Positions 1 to 11,371 of a stretch of 42,050 nt of DNA are shown here, one piece after another. This stretch comes from Scenedesmus sp. ARA3 (taxonomy: Eukaryota > Chlorophyta > Chlorophyceae > Sphaeropleales > Scenedesmaceae). Numbering within the stretch: position 1 is the first letter of the stretch; every line of letters starts with the position of its first letter. A model generated the notes under the pieces. That model was given only the letters and a program-made list of their open reading frames with translations, had not been told where the DNA came from and ran no database searches. A program made the translations under genes and the position numbers. The DNA is taken from positions 1-42,050 of the forward strand of contig RWJK01001959.1 of the NCBI GenBank assembly GCA_004335835.1. Direction: 5' to 3'.

Positions 1-63
1 AGTCTAGTGGTATGATAGGTCCCTGCCACGGACCAGGCCCGGGTTCGATTCCCGGCGAGCGCA
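1..63 (+). tRNA. tRNA-Gly (GCC), 5' end cut by window
   Basis: The anticodon arm is GGTCC-CTGCCAC-GGACC, giving anticodon GCC. The T arm (CCGGG-TTCGATT-CCCGG) contains the internal B box GGTTCGATTCC. The 3' acceptor strand CGAGCGC ends at 62 with discriminator A at 63, and a TTTTT Pol III terminator follows at 64-68. The 5' acceptor strand and the first D-arm bases lie before the window. It decodes GGC/GGT glycine codons. It sits immediately upstream of, or inside an intron of, the leucine-rich-repeat gene on the same strand. Confidence 0.93.
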
Positions 64-68
64 TTTTT
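64..68 (+). terminator. Pol III T-run terminator of tRNA-Gly
   Basis: Five consecutive T residues directly follow the discriminator base of the tRNA, as expected for RNA polymerase III termination. Confidence 0.75.
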
Positions 69-138
69 GGATTGTGGAGGCCTTGGCCCTTTGCACACCT
101 CCACATGCCTCATCTGCTTGACTTGGACCTTATCTGCG

Positions 139-1416
139 ATGTTTATGGCCGCTGCTTTGCCTTTCAGCCACCTGAGGGAGCTTTCACTGGTCAATGTGCC
201 TCGCCTGAAGGACAAGCACCTCGCGCCACTCACCCGCCTGGCTGGCAGCCTCACATCTCTGCAGCTCACAGGCTGCAGCAGCGTCACCAAGGCAGCTTGC
301 CCGCTGGTGCTTGGGCAGCTCACAAACCTCTGGAGCCTGGCACTGTCAGGTGATTTGCGGCTGCAGGCGGTCTGCCCCTTTGCGCTTTGCAGGGGATCAC
401 ACGCTGGCAGCCTGGGGACCAACAACCATTGAGACGCAGCACATGCCGATGCATGCTTAAATGCGCTGCGACGATAGGGCCCCTTTAGCAGGGAGCATGA
501 GGCAACAACACACAGCACAGCAAGCTGCTGGCTCTCGCACCACATCTGATGCATGCATCTGCTGGCTGGTCACCTGCACACGACTCCACCTTCAGTTCAG
601 ATTGCGCTTGCCAAACCTCTGACGTATCAACATACGCGGACGTTGCGCCACTCTCACCGACTTCCCTTTCCCTGCTGCCAACTGTTGTGCCCTTGTTGCA
701 ACTATCCACCACCATCACCTCATCTTGTGCGTTTGCTGCGCAGGCACAGGCGTGCGGCCACCATTCCTGCAGCACCTCTCCCGCCTCACCCTTCTCACCA
801 GCTTGGATCTAGGCGGCTGCCAAGTGACCAACGCAGAGCTACAAGCAGCGCTGCCTCACCTCAGCAGCCTGCGGCGGCTCACCCTGTGGGGCTGCTCAGC
901 TGGCGATGCATGCGTGCCGCTGCTGGCGCAGCTGCCGCTGCTGCAGCAGCTCGACATGGCGTGGAGCCTGCTGCGTGCTGCAGTGCCGGCAGTGTTCTGC
1001 GGTGGTTTGCAGCAGCTGGACCTGTCGCACTGCAAGCTGGAGGGGGGCTGGGAGGAGGTTGCCACGGCTGCAGCCGTCACTGCTAGCTGTGGTGGAGCAG
1101 GGGCAGATGCGGCAGCATGTGGTGGTGTGGCGAGGCTGCAGGAGCTGCGCCTAGTACATGCTGCTGTGTCAGCAGGCACAGCTGAGGTGCTGGAGTCACT
1201 CATCAGGTGCGCTGCTACTGCTGCACAGATACACATAGGGAATGGCTTGTAGGTAGGAGCGTTTAGTGTGCACCAGTTACTGCCTGCTTTGCACGCTTTG
1301 CTGCAAGCTCTCACAGCATTGCATGGAGAGCTGGTGTCGGCAGCCTCTGTTTGAACTGTAAAGGTGAACACGCATTGGTACACACCAGTGCTGGACTCTT
1401 GCTCAACCAAAGTTTG

Positions 1417-1447
<31 letters not shown>

Positions 1448-3265
1448 TTGCTTCTTCAGGTCCAGCAGCCACACCCTGCAGCTGCTAGACTTCACGTCTC
1501 TTTCAGCTGACAGCTTGCTGCCGCTGCTGCTGGCACTCGAAGCAGCGGCAGCCCTCACAGCTCTCAGCCTTGCCTCAACACACCTGCCAGATGACTTCCT
1601 GCCAACCCTCGTACCCTGCGCAGCCCTGCAAACCCTAGACCTCAGCCAGAACCCTGATGTGACAGCTGCAGGGCTGCAAGCTACCCTGCCTGCGCTGCAG
1701 CAGCTGCAGCAGCTGAATTTGGCGGGAACAGGTGTTGATGATGGCGTGCTACTGCTGCTGGGGCAGCTGCCTAAGCTGGAGCACCTGGTGCTGGCTGATA
1801 CAGCAGTCACTTGGGAATTGGATCCAAATACTGACAGCACAATGATGGGTCATCAGCAGCAGAACCAGGCGCAGGAGCGCAGCACCGGCGGCAGCAGCAG
1901 CAATTCTGCAGGCAGCAGCAGCTCGCCAGGCATGCAGCAGTGGCAGCGACTGCGCAAGCTGGACTTGAGCAATACCCATGTGACTGATACAGGCTGCCAA
2001 CAGCTTGCACGCCAGCTTGCAACAACTGCAACAGCAGCAGCAGCAGCAGTGACGGCTAGTGAGGACGGTGGTGTCGTTCCTGCCTTGTTTGGCCTGACGC
2101 AGCTGGCGATTGGCAGCAGCAGTAGCAGCAGGGCAAAGCTGAATAAGCAGGGCCTGGCAGCAGTGGCGCGCATTGGCAGCTTGCAGCAGCTCACATTACA
2201 GGTGACGTTGCTGCATGCATGACAGCAATGGCATCAATGGCAGCAGTGTGGGGGCAGCAAGCATGCCGCGTGTTGCATGCACAGCATTCTGCACTACTCG
2301 TGCACACAGTGCAGCAGTTGTGCAAGTGCTGGCAGCAGCGGTCCGCGACACCACAGCAGCCTTGTGAGTAAATCTTGCACTTGTATTACTGCAACCTGCT
2401 TGGCATAATGCGCTTGTCATCATTGATTGGGGATTGCACTGTAGTACCGTTTACTAATCGCAAGCGCCGCTGCATCACCTGCCTCCCCTGCTGCTCGTGC
2501 CGCGCGGCTATAACCCCGCGCTTTCTGCAGCGCTGGCAGCTACAAGCGCACGACCTGGCAGCCCTGGAGCCGCTGCAGCATCTACAGCAGCTGCATGCAG
2601 TGCAGCTTGATCCCTGGCTGCTGTCAGATGCAGCACTGGTTGACCTGGCAGATGCTGTTGGAGGTGCAGCTGCTCTGCCAAGCTTGCAGTTGATTACACG
2701 AGATGGGAAGGTGCTGCTACGTACCGCTGCTGCTGCTGCTGCTGCTGCTGCAGTTTCAGCCACTGCAGCGGCCAGCCTAGGCGATCAGGCATGCAGCGGT
2801 GTGCTGCTGCTCAACGAAGCAGCAGCAGATGGTGGCAGCACATCTTGGCTGAGTGCTGCTGCTGCTGCCATGGCTGGTCCAGGTCCTGTGCAGTTTGGAG
2901 CGGTAGGCGCCCACGGCGACTGGCTCGCAGCAGCAAGCAACACCAGCAGTAGTGGTGCAATCTGCACACCAACAGCAGCAGCAGCAGCAGCAGCAGCGCT
3001 TGCACCTGCCCCAGCTGGCCCCAGCAGCAGCAGAAAGCCAGGGCACAGAGTCTTCAGTAGCAGCAGCAGCAGCAGTGTCGCGCACCTGCACCTGTCTGCC
3101 TATGATGAGCGCTACCGCTACAGCACAGAGCAGCTGTTGGGGCTCAGTGGCTGTGCCAGTGGGGCTGGCAGTGCTGCTGCTTCTGCTGCTGCTGGCCTGA
3201 CCGGCATCCCTGAGGAGATCCTGAAGGCCAGCAGCGCAAGCAGCTGGCGACGCGAATCAGAGTAA
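139..3265 (+). CDS. Leucine-rich repeat protein, 4 exons seen, 5' end uncertain
   Basis: Exons (to 349; 744-1206; 1460-2201; 2531-3265) join in one frame through GT-AG introns and stop with TAA at 3263-3265. Repeats such as LRELSLVNV, LTSLDLGGC, LQTLDLSQNPDVT, LQQLNLAGTGVDD and LRKLDLSNTHVTD follow the LxxLxLxxC/T pattern of cysteine-containing (AMN1/F-box-associated) LRRs. The last exon is rich in Ala and Ser runs encoded by GCT/GCA/AGC repeats and ends with a charged tail. No F-box is visible. The first in-frame ATG is at 139, but a good acceptor (tttcag) ends at 167, so upstream exons beyond the tRNA are equally possible. From ATG139 the protein would be 716 residues. LRR identity is well supported; partners and role are unknown. 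Confidence 0.8.
1418..1442 (+). repeat. (GCT)n run near LRR intron 2 acceptor
   Basis: About eight GCT units lie 17 bases before the acceptor AG at 1458-1459 of the LRR gene. They act as part of a T-containing tract before the splice site. Confidence 0.7.
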
Positions 3266-4523
3266 TCGGCAGTTGTAATGACAGATTCAAAGCACACGGT
3301 GGTTTGACTTGTGGCTTGGCTGTATTCACACTGGGATGGACTGTTATGTGTCGGTTGATATCCGCATGCTGGTAGGTGCTGCCAGTGCGGCGTTGCTGCC
3401 ATGGCTCGGTTGTTATGTTGTTGGTGTTGACATCATGTCAGGGTGATCTGTTTCAACATCTTCAAAGTATGCATGTGATTTGACGTGTGGCAATGCCGGC
3501 GCCACTATGTCAGCTTACTTGGGGTGGCCGTGAGCAGTACATCTTGGGGCCATACTAGGCAACCAGCTAGTAGCTGCAACAGCTGGTGCTTGGCACAGCA
3601 ATGCCACGCTTGTGATACAGGCTGTAAGTTTTCCGTTTGGGTTTTACCGGCTAAGGTGCCTCGTGTGAATAGCTGCAGGTAACACACTTTGCACAAATCT
3701 AACTTAGACCTGGCAGGATGATACATACTCACAGGTCTTGAAGGGCCCCGCCGCCATGGCTGCCTGAATAGCTGGCGTGCTTCTCCTGCTCTGTACTTGC
3801 TCTAGTATGCCTCGAGCTCTCTGCTAAAGTGGAAGCTCTAAGCCTGACTCACAAGCTGAAAGCCTGCCAGCACATCCAGGCTGCAAATGTGTCTGACCTT
3901 GGCTTCGTATGTGCAGCTTATGCAGCGCAGGTGCCACCTGTGGTTATGGTGTCTTGTCATCCTAAACCTCGGCAGAGCAGTTACCACGTCACACCGCACA
4001 ATATGGAATCACACATGTCAGCAGCTGGAATAAGACGCGCTGGCAACCAGCAATTTGCGCACTTAAGGCACAGAGGTGGCGCCAGTGACTTGTATGAAGT
4101 GAGATCGAGTTGCAATGGATGGGCGTGCCTTGAAGCATGAGAGGCCCGAGGTGTGAGAAGTTTCTCACACTCCACAGGTGGCACGTCACAACATGCTGAA
4201 GCTCAACCGCAATCAGCATTGATGCTGTTGCACACACCTTCACTGCACATTCAATGTGTGAAGCTGGCTTCAGCACAACATGCGGGGATGATCCCTGCAG
4301 TGCAACGTGCACCGTGCACAGTGACTGTGCGGCGCGCAAGCCCCGTCCGTGCCACATCGGATGCCACATCAGACCCCATGAGCCTTGTCCGGCTCCTTCG
4401 CGGGTGGCCACCCATGGGCCTGCGGCCCCTACTTCGGTAATCATTGATTGCATTGTGACGCAGTGCCCCACGCTGCTTCACGCCAGTGCAGCAATGAGCA
4501 GCCACGCAGTGCCCCACGCTGCT
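3266..4523. other. Convergent intergenic region, LRR / ribokinase
   Basis: This lies between the stop of the + strand LRR gene and the stop of the - strand ribokinase, so it should hold both 3' UTRs. Candidate TGTAA polyadenylation motifs for the LRR transcript lie at 3274-3278 and 3623-3627. No TGTAA for the ribokinase strand was found. A diverged direct duplication of the ribokinase stop region lies at its right edge (4459-4486). No protein-coding signal was recognised; open frames here are short and unlike known families. Confidence 0.5.
3623..3627 (+). terminator. Candidate TGTAA polyadenylation signal, LRR gene
   Basis: TGTAA, the usual chlorophycean poly(A) signal, occurs about 360 bases after the LRR stop codon. 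Another copy is only 9 bases after the stop (3274-3278), which would leave a very short 3' UTR. Confidence 0.35.
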
Positions 4524-4532
4524 TCACGCCAG
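4459..4532 (-). repeat. Direct duplication covering the ribokinase stop codon
   Basis: A near-identical segment of about 28 bases occurs at 4459-4486 and again at 4505-4532, spaced 46 bases apart. The right-hand copy contains the ribokinase TGA at 4526-4524; the left-hand copy lies in the 3' UTR. Confidence 0.85.
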
Positions 4533-6127
4533 CGTGGCAAGGAAGCTGTCCAGCTCGGCGCGGCTGGGCATGCTGGGCTGCGCCCCTGGCCGTGACACAC
4601 AGATGGCGGCAGCAGCAGCAGCCAGCCGCATTGCTGCTGCTGTGCTGGCCCCCTCAAGCAGGCCGACCATGAAGGCAGCAGTGAAGCAGTCGCCAGCACC
4701 TGCACGCAGCAGCAGCCGCAGCAGCAGCAGCAGCAGCAGCAGCAGTGACAGCCAGCGGCTCGGTCCTGGTCCAGCATTGCTTGAAGGTGCGCAGCTGCGC
4801 ATTTGCCTTGGTTCTTAGGAGCAGTAAGGTATCGCCCTTTTACATTGAAACCGGAGCTGTACCTACATCTGGGGAGCTTGCACACACTTGTGTACACTTG
4901 CAGGTAAGTAAGCGCGAGCAGCCATGCAGTTGATCTGCTTGTGCTACTGGAACCGGTGCTGGCTGCAGTGCTGCTGCTGGCCTGTGGCGGCGCCTTGGCC
5001 TATTCAGGCTGCACTCACAGCGAAAGCACAGTTGAGTGATAGTTTCAACTACAGACTGCTGCGTTGAGACTCCTTATGAGCAGCAGCTGGCATGCATGAG
5101 GCACCAATATGCGAGGCACTACCAGTCATGTCTGCACAACGAGGCGCAGCACTAACCTGTGGTGTCCACAACTTGGGGCGCCTTGACAGCAGGCTGCAGC
5201 ACGACTCCAGCAGCAGCAGTAGCAGCAGCAGGCACCATCATACTGCCAGCTGTGCCGAGCTTCAGCAGCACCTGCAGCCCACTACCCTGCTGCTGCTGCT
5301 GCTGCTGCTGCGCTGCTGTCTCCTGCAGTGCAGCAGCCGCCGCCAGCTGCTCCTGTGTGCTGCCTGTGGGAAGGCCGGTGAGGCGCTGCAGCTCCGTTTC
5401 ATTAGGGCTGATAATGCTGAGGTACTGCAGCAGCTCAGGGGACAGTGGGGCATCAATGCCGCCAGCATCAAGCAGCACTGGCACACCTGCTGCAGCAGCC
5501 ACCTGCAGCACGCGATGAGGTGTTGATCTTAAACGCGTCGTGGTTACACTGGCCTAGTAGGATGTATTCGTAGCATGCTTGCATGCAACTGGACTGTGAT
5601 CCCTCTGTCAACGAGTACACAGTGACATGTATGTTCTGCGAGACACAGCATGGGATGTGGCAGCATGCTATTGCTGCATGCCGCGTGAAGGTCTGTCTGT
5701 GTGCTGGACAGCGCTGCAGCGACAACATCTGGGCAAACTCAAGTGCTGGAGGTTTGCCTTGACTGCCTGTAGGCACACGTGAGCAGCATGTGCCTGCACT
5801 GCACGCATGCAGCCTGAGCTCTGCTGTACAAAAACATCTTTTACACAGTAGATGCAAGGCTGCGCCCCTTCAAGCAAAGCTGGACCAAGAGACTCCCGCT
5901 GACAGTCTCCTGATGCTGCGAGTGGGCTGTTCAAGCAGGCACAGTAGCTGTGCTCTGCTGTGCTGTGCTGTGCTGCGACCTGCAGTGGCCGCAGCAGGCG
6001 TGCGAGTATTCTGAAGCACATGCATGCTGTGCGCGCTGCGGAATGCCACGCACCTTTGCCACCTGTATGTTGGCGGCCTCTGGGATCTCTCGCTGCAGCA
6101 GCACCGCACCCGCTCCAGCAATGAGCT

Positions 6128-6162
<35 letters not shown>

Positions 6163-6341
6163 GTCAACCCATGTCATACAGCAGCACCAGGCTGGACACA
6201 GGCAGCTCAAGCAAGAGCAGGAGTAGCCAGAGTGGAGCAGCAGCTGCCATTGCTGCAATGCACATATGGCGTCGGGGGCATTCTACAGCCTGAATGCTGC
6301 AGGCACGGTTGGGTTAGGCAGCAGCTGGCTGCACAGGCACC

Positions 6342-6390
<49 letters not shown>

Positions 6391-7745
6391 CAGGGCAGCA
6401 GTTGTTGCAATGCACCTGCTGCTCCTGCTTTGAGAGGTTCCAAGCTTCCTCGTCTTGATTGGCTCCGCCAACAATGATGATGCTGTTCTCACCTGCAGAG
6501 CAACAGCAGCAGACAATGACAAAGGCAATGACAATGACAACGAATGACAATGACAACATGATGCTTTTCTCACCTGCAGAGCAACAGCAGCAGACAAAGC
6601 ACAGCACAGCAGCATGCGGCACAACTCACATGTGAAGTGTGACGCGCGTTTGACGTGCATGACAGGTGCTGCTTGCGAGAAACATGAGGTGTGCACCGTG
6701 TGTGGCAAGAAGCGTGACAGCATGCCAGCAGAGCAAGGTGTGATTGAAGCACTGGAGCGCTGCCAGCCAGGGGGCTTTGTCCCCACAGCCAAGCCTGCGA
6801 TTGAACACCTGATGAACCACTGAACTGTGCAAACATTGCACGTTGAGGGCAGCAACAGCATCCTGCATGTGTCTGCTGCCGCAGCGGCCGCAGTAATCTC
6901 GAAAGAGGGGACAGTTACATGTGGGTCCTGCACCATCTTAGATGGTATGAGCCACATCAGGGTGGACACATGGTCTGAGACCAGTAAATAGACGAGTGAA
7001 CATCATCGAACATGATGCACACTCTTGTTATGCTGTATCCAGTCACAGGATAGCAGGACGGTCGGAGAGAACATGAACATCATACTATGTTCCAGTAGAA
7101 CACGATGCACACTCTTGGTATGCTGAGTACCCAGTCCTGCCCCCACCGCTGCTTTGCAGGAGGATGACAGCAGTGCCTGTAGGCCCAGGGCTCCCCTGCA
7201 AGTGATCCAGCCGCACCCCTGCCCCAGCCAGTGCTGCGCGCAGCGGCGCTGCATAGCTGTCGCTGCCGACTTTGCCCAGGAAGTATGTTGGGTAGGAGAG
7301 CTGTGCTGCTGCAGCGGCTTGGTTGGCTCCCTGCAGCAGCGCCGCGGCATGGGAAAGCGGTTTGCAGGAGTTACAGGCTCGTCCTGGTTCTTCCCTGGCA
7401 CGCAGCAACAGTAAAGTCTGCATGCGTGCTAGGCACTTCAACCGCTGGTGTGCTTGCTGCTGCAGCTACCTTGCCACCTGGGAAGAATGACATGGTCTTG
7501 GCTCCTAGGGTTTCGCCGGGTTGTGGGAGCCGGTCTACTGAAAGCACTAAGTCTGCGTTGATGCTGCCAACAACTACCAGTGGCTTCAAGTGTGTGCTGC
7601 TTGCTTTGTCAGCAGCAGCAGCAGCAGCAGCTGCTGCTGCTGCTTTGCTGGTGCGTGTAGCATGGCAAGCTGTCGCGCCCTTTAGCTGTAATTGCATATT
7701 ATGTAGTGTTTGAGCAGCTTTTGGGTTGGTGCTGAGCGCCCGCAT
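4524..7745 (-). CDS. RBSK: Ribokinase (PfkB family), probably plastid, 6 exons
   Basis: ATP-dependent phosphorylation of D-ribose to ribose-5-phosphate. Exons on - are 7745-7470, 7330-7147, 6492-6416, 6125-6054, 5502-5157 and 4699-4524; they join without a frame break to 376 residues. Family signatures are present: VVVGSINADLV near residue 56, FPGGKGANQA split across exons 1 and 2, GENSIIIVGGAN across exons 2 and 3, VLLQREIPEAANIQVAK in exon 4, SPNETELQRLTG in exon 5, and VVDTTGAGDCFTAAF across exons 5 and 6, which holds the catalytic Asp and anion hole. The order matches plant ribokinase. About 50 residues, including an Ala run, precede the domain and may be a transit peptide. Exon 5 carries a Gln run. 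Introns contain CAG runs, splice-site echoes and two dispersed-element copies. Start ATG at 7745 is the only upstream Met in frame that I could support. Confidence 0.93.
4709..4745 (-). repeat. CTG run (sense) at ribokinase exon 6 acceptor
   Basis: A slightly interrupted CAG run on + reads CTG on the gene strand and lies directly before the acceptor AG at 4701-4700. Confidence 0.8.
4757..4816 (-). repeat. Dispersed short element, copy 1
   Basis: It shares the core CTGGTCCAGCATTGCTTGAA and GGTGCGCAGC (as read on +) with copies near 12700, 20460 and 39300, and the reverse complement of the core with copies near 5850, 9670, 12300 and 36670. It lies in ribokinase intron 5. Confidence 0.8.
5838..5946 (+). 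repeat. Dispersed short element, copy 2 (nearly full length)
   Basis: It reads, on +, the opposite orientation to copy 1: GCAAGGCTGCGC, then CAAGCAAAGCTGGACCAAGA, then the distal block GAGTGGGCTGTTCAAGCAGG. It lies in ribokinase intron 4. Confidence 0.85.
6129..6161 (-). repeat. (CTG)11 (sense) abutting ribokinase exon 4 acceptor
   Basis: Eleven CAG units on + end four bases from the first base of exon 4 (6125). On the gene strand the tract reads (CTG)n followed by CAG, which is the splice acceptor itself. Confidence 0.9.
6343..6384. repeat. (CAG)14 in ribokinase intron 3
   Basis: A pure run of 14 CAG units on +, in the 5' part of ribokinase intron 3. Confidence 0.9.
6479..6590 (-). repeat. 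Echo of ribokinase exon 3 acceptor
   Basis: The real acceptor and exon start read CTGCAG|GTGAGAACAGC (around 6498-6482 on -). A second copy with the same acceptor, preceded by the same GCTGTTGCTCTGCAG sequence, lies about 77 bases upstream in the intron near 6590-6562. CAATGAC-type short tandem repeats lie between them. Confidence 0.8.
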
Positions 7746-8328
7746 GAAGTGATCGCCGTGATGCAGTGTTTCTGCCGCGATCTTGTCTGTCTACTGGCTT
7801 TCAGGCTCCGAAGCATGTACGTACGTTGGATACATTCTGCGAAGCTGGACTCATGCCGCGTATGCAGGCGTGTTTCCCCTGTGCTTTAGCACTATCCGCA
7901 CTCCGGGGTCAACACTGGACTAGACTGTTATATTGGGAAGAGCAAGTCGTCGTGTTCTCGCAGAACTTCTTGATGAGCCCCAGGTGATAAGACCTGCAGC
8001 TAACACACAATGCAATAGTACAATGCATCTTAATGCGCTCTCACATTGCTAGAAGGTGACAAGTGACAAGTCAACGCAGCAGCCAACCAGAGGCTGTAAA
8101 GTATGACCTTGAGGGACATTCTGTCAGAGCAAAAGAGAATGACATAGCAAGCAGCACACTTTTAGGTTGACCTTCATCCAACAACCGTTGCATTCACAGC
8201 CATGCACGCAGGTGCGCAAGCTGCACCGTCACCACCGTGCCGCCACTTTTGCCATACACCAGCTACCCAGGCACTACCTCCACACACACGTCCGGCCGAG
8301 TTTGTACACTGTACATCAGTACGTGCTG
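7746..8328. other. Intergenic region, ribokinase 5' / DUF4202 3'
   Basis: This is the promoter side of ribokinase and the 3' side of the DUF4202 gene, both on -. No TGTAA motif on the - strand and no clear core promoter motif were found. No protein-coding signal was recognised. Confidence 0.4.
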
Positions 8329-10230
8329 CTACCCAGACAGAGCTCGCTGCACCACAGCTGCCTGGTCTGCCGGCAGCGCCAGGCTCAGCGCTGCTGCTCT
8401 GCCTCCCTCGCCCATCTTGGCCCATGTCTTGCGCACGATGTCCACCATCTTGTCGGGGCCCTCTTTTGTCAGCAGGTCGGCAAACTGGTGCTGCATGAAC
8501 ACCAGGCACAGCGCATCCTCCACCACCTGCAACCCACAATTTGTGTTGCAACACAAATCAGGTGAAAGATGTCTTTATAAATTTCATTTTGATGTCAAAC
8601 AGTGAAGGATCTACCACCCAAACATCACGAAGACGTGTGTCCTGTGAATTCTTGGATGCTTCAATAGCCTGCTCGCATGCAACTGCAACACTTGAAGGTG
8701 CGTAATTGTGCATTTACTCAGGATGTACTGTATGATGTCGTCCTTGTACAACAGTGGGATGGATTTGCGGCTGCGTGCACCATCAAGATGACGAGCAGCA
8801 GTGCTACTGCGCCTGCATGATGCGTGATGTCACGCGGGACAGCTGGTGACACAGCTACGTTGAGACAGCCCAACCCCAGCGTGGCCGCTTGATGGTTGGT
8901 GCAGCAGCAGTGGTGCTGGCCACAGTTGTGTGCAGCGCGCTAGCCCTTTCACAGTCCAAAGAGCGACCCTCACAGCTGCTGCTGCTGCTGCTGCAGCTCC
9001 ATGACCAGACAGCTGCCATCCAGCACGCCCATGCATGCAGCACCATCCAGCCCAAAACTGATACCCAAGGTATCTGTCAGCAGCATGCTGCAGCCCCAAA
9101 CAAACTCTCAGGGTTTGTAATATGACAGTGTTTTAATATGACAATTTTGTGTCAACAGGCTGCTGTAATCCTACCTGGTTCTCAGGGTCTTTCTTCAGGT
9201 CCTTCTTCAGAATGAACCTTGTCACGCGCTGCTGAGAGGCCTCGTCATAGCCTGCCGCCTGCATGATCTCCACCACAGTGGCTGCATGAGAGGCCTTGAG
9301 GCCCTCCCGCCACTGGAAATAGCCGGCCTTGCCCTGCACAGCAGATAATAACAATCACACAAATGTAGAGTGCACGTGTATATTATATAAATGCATTAGA
9401 ATTTGGAACTGATTGGTAGTAGAATTATACGTGTCTTTGGAAATTTCACCTTATTTGGCATCAGCTGGAGATAGCCGGCCTTGCCCTGCACAGCGCAGCA
9501 GACACACGGCTGGCATATGCAGTTACACAAGTACCTTGGTTTTGGAGAAGCCGCAGCCGCATCAACTCGTCCTTTTGTACAGCTGCCATGTGATGTGCAG
9601 GTCGGGGTCATCACCCTGGGCGCTAAGCTGCTGCAGCCTTTCTATAAAGACGATTGTACACAGTAAATGCAAGGCTGCACACCTTTAAGCAAAGCTGGAC
9701 CAGGAAACCCGCGCCCAAAGAGCCCTGATGCTCCTAGTGGGCTGTCATGCAGGCACAGTCATCCAGCAGCACGTCACCTTGTGCGCCGGCTCACAAGCTG
9801 GGATAGCGAGAGCAGGTATGGAGCCACGACAACATCTGACATCAATAATACGTGCACCACCAGTAACACTTCACCAAACATGTTATAACATGTTGTAACA
9901 TGCCCTTACCTCCGGGTAGGAGCTGCGGGGCGTCTTCCAGCGCTGCACGTGCTGGCCCCGTGCCACAATGCGCAGCTCCTCACTTGGCTGCTGCTGCAGC
10001 TGCAGCACCCACTCGGTGAGCCACTGGCTGTAGGCCAGCTCATATGGCAGGTCCTGACCTTGCCAGCTCACTGTGCGGGGGTCCTGGGCATTCAGCGTAT
10101 CAATTGCGTCCAGTACTTGCTGCAGGCGGGGACTAGTGACGGCGCTACTGCTGCTGCTGCTGCTGGTGCGGGTGGTGGTGGTGGTGGTGGTGTGGCGTGA
10201 CTGCCGCAGCCGCAGCTGCTGCTGTGGGGT
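8329..10230 (-). CDS. DUF4202 family protein, 3 exons seen, start unresolved
   Basis: Exons on -: about 10230-9910, 9333-9175 and 8526-8329 (stop TAG at 8331-8329), joined in phase 0. The product carries the whole DUF4202 domain: LDAIDTLNAQDPRTV, LPYELAYSQWLTEWV, RGQHVQRWKTPRSSYPEGKA (across exons), FILKKDLKKDPENQVVEDAL (across exons), CLVFMQHQFADLL and DKMVDIVRKTWAKMGE. The His and Arg-rich blocks are those conserved in the family. Its biochemical function is not established and I infer none. Before the domain is a Gln/Thr/Ser low-complexity stretch (10254-10144) with no Met up to an in-frame stop at 10257-10255, so the start codon lies in an upstream exon I could not locate; 10230 is a possible acceptor only. 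Confidence 0.82.
8689..8718 (-). repeat. Dispersed short element, copy 3 (fragment)
   Basis: It contains CACTTGAAGGTGCG and GTGCATTTACT in the spacing of the family core. It lies in the last DUF4202 intron. Confidence 0.55.
9310..9499 (-). repeat. Echo of DUF4202 middle-exon start
   Basis: The acceptor plus the codons for GKAGYF (9344-9310 on -) recur as GKAGYL near 9499-9465, with the same GCTG/TGCAG|GGCAAGGCCGGCTAT sequence. The upstream copy runs into unrelated sequence after about 25 bases, so it is not a second full exon. Confidence 0.82.
9652..9770 (+). repeat. Dispersed short element, copy 4 (nearly full length)
   Basis: It carries ACAGTAAATGCAAGGCTGC, then AAGCAAAGCTGGACCAGGA, then CTAGTGGGCTGTCATGCAGG, in the same order as copies 2 and 5. 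It lies in a DUF4202 intron. Confidence 0.85.
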
Positions 10231-11304
10231 CTGCTTGGCTGCTTGGTGGTGTGCCTAGTGTACGGCAGACAGTAAAGGACGCAGCAGGCACAGGTTATGA
10301 TACGAGCATTTGACGACAAACCTAGCCTGGCACAACCAGAGGTAGATTCGCCGGGATCTGGCGCTGGTCAAGGCATCTTGTTTGTCGCTGCGTCACGCAA
10401 GCGCAGCAAGCAGAACTGACTGTACCCACCGCAGCATGGCACAGCCAACAACTACTTCATGGTGGTGTGGGTCTGACTGCTGTGCGTGCTAGGCTACGCC
10501 GCACTGACAAGAGCATGACTATTCACGTGCAGTGATTGCCTCTGCTTCTGCAGTGCTGCTGTTGCTGCTGCTATTGTTGTTGCTGCTGCTACTGCTACTG
10601 CCAGCACGTGCTGCTGCTCCTGTGCTGTATTATGAGTTGCAGCTCAGCTGTGTTGGGTCTGATACGCGCGTCGTCAACATCAGAACTGATTAAGGTACTC
10701 ACTTTGTGGCAGTGCAGTCGCTGCGGTGCACAGATCATCTTTACTTCGCACTACAGAAAACGCCCACGCCCAGTTCACGCCTGGCCGCACGGTGTCGTTC
10801 AGCCCTCAACGATATCGTGCGGTGTTTTATCTTTGCATATGCATTCAACGAGGTGCCTACATGCACGGGGTGGGAGGCCACTTCAAACCATGACATGGTG
10901 ACCATGTGCTTTGACCAGCAGGGCTCAAAAACCCTGGTGGCAGGTTTCAGCACATGACACGGCACAAGCGCTTGTCAAGAGGCCTGCACTTGGTCAAGCG
11001 TATTCGGTCCGCAGCTTCTGCGAGGCTCCGTGTAGAGTTTGAGGTTGCTCTGGGCTATCTGCTCGGAGGGCTTGCCTTGCCCAGCATGGACTGCCAGGTG
11101 CCACTGACGGTCAGTACTGTTGTGTTTTGCGTGCTTCTCTCTGCACACTGCTATCGCTGTGACAATGCCCTTGCAGTAGTCGTAAAAACACTGCAGCATA
11201 ACAGCCTTTTACAAAGCAGTAGTCTTGAACTGCCCAGACACCAACCAGAACTGATACGCTGCACTACATTGGCATTGCGCACTGCAAGGTGGTACACAAC
11301 ATGC

Positions 11305-11371
11305 TCAGTCGCAGCTGTGCATTACCACCCTTCGAGATCCTGGCTTTGTCTAGAACTCGTCATTTTACACA
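11305..11371 (-). repeat. Dispersed short element, copy 8 (distal part)
   Basis: It shares GCTGTGCATTACCA, ATCCTGGCTTTG and AACTCGTCAT-like blocks with the copy at 20452-20536. It lies in the 3' flank of the 1005-residue gene. Confidence 0.65.
11365..11369 (-). terminator. TGTAA polyadenylation signal
   Basis: TGTAA on - lies 26 bases after the stop codon (11397-11395) of the 1005-residue gene, within the partial dispersed-element copy. Confidence 0.55.

Noticed and set aside
856..1410. 184-residue - strand open frame over the LRR gene
   Set aside because: Antisense shadow of LRR exon 2; composition follows the complement of Leu-rich coding sequence.
7003..7130. Second ribokinase exon 2 copy from the duplicated ATGCACACTCTTG block
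   Set aside because: The duplicated block lies wholly in the intron beyond the donor and carries no coding sequence.
10517..10535. First exon of DUF4202 starting MLLSVRRSLART on - near 10517
   Set aside because: Reads like a targeting peptide, but the frame stops before any usable donor in the right phase.
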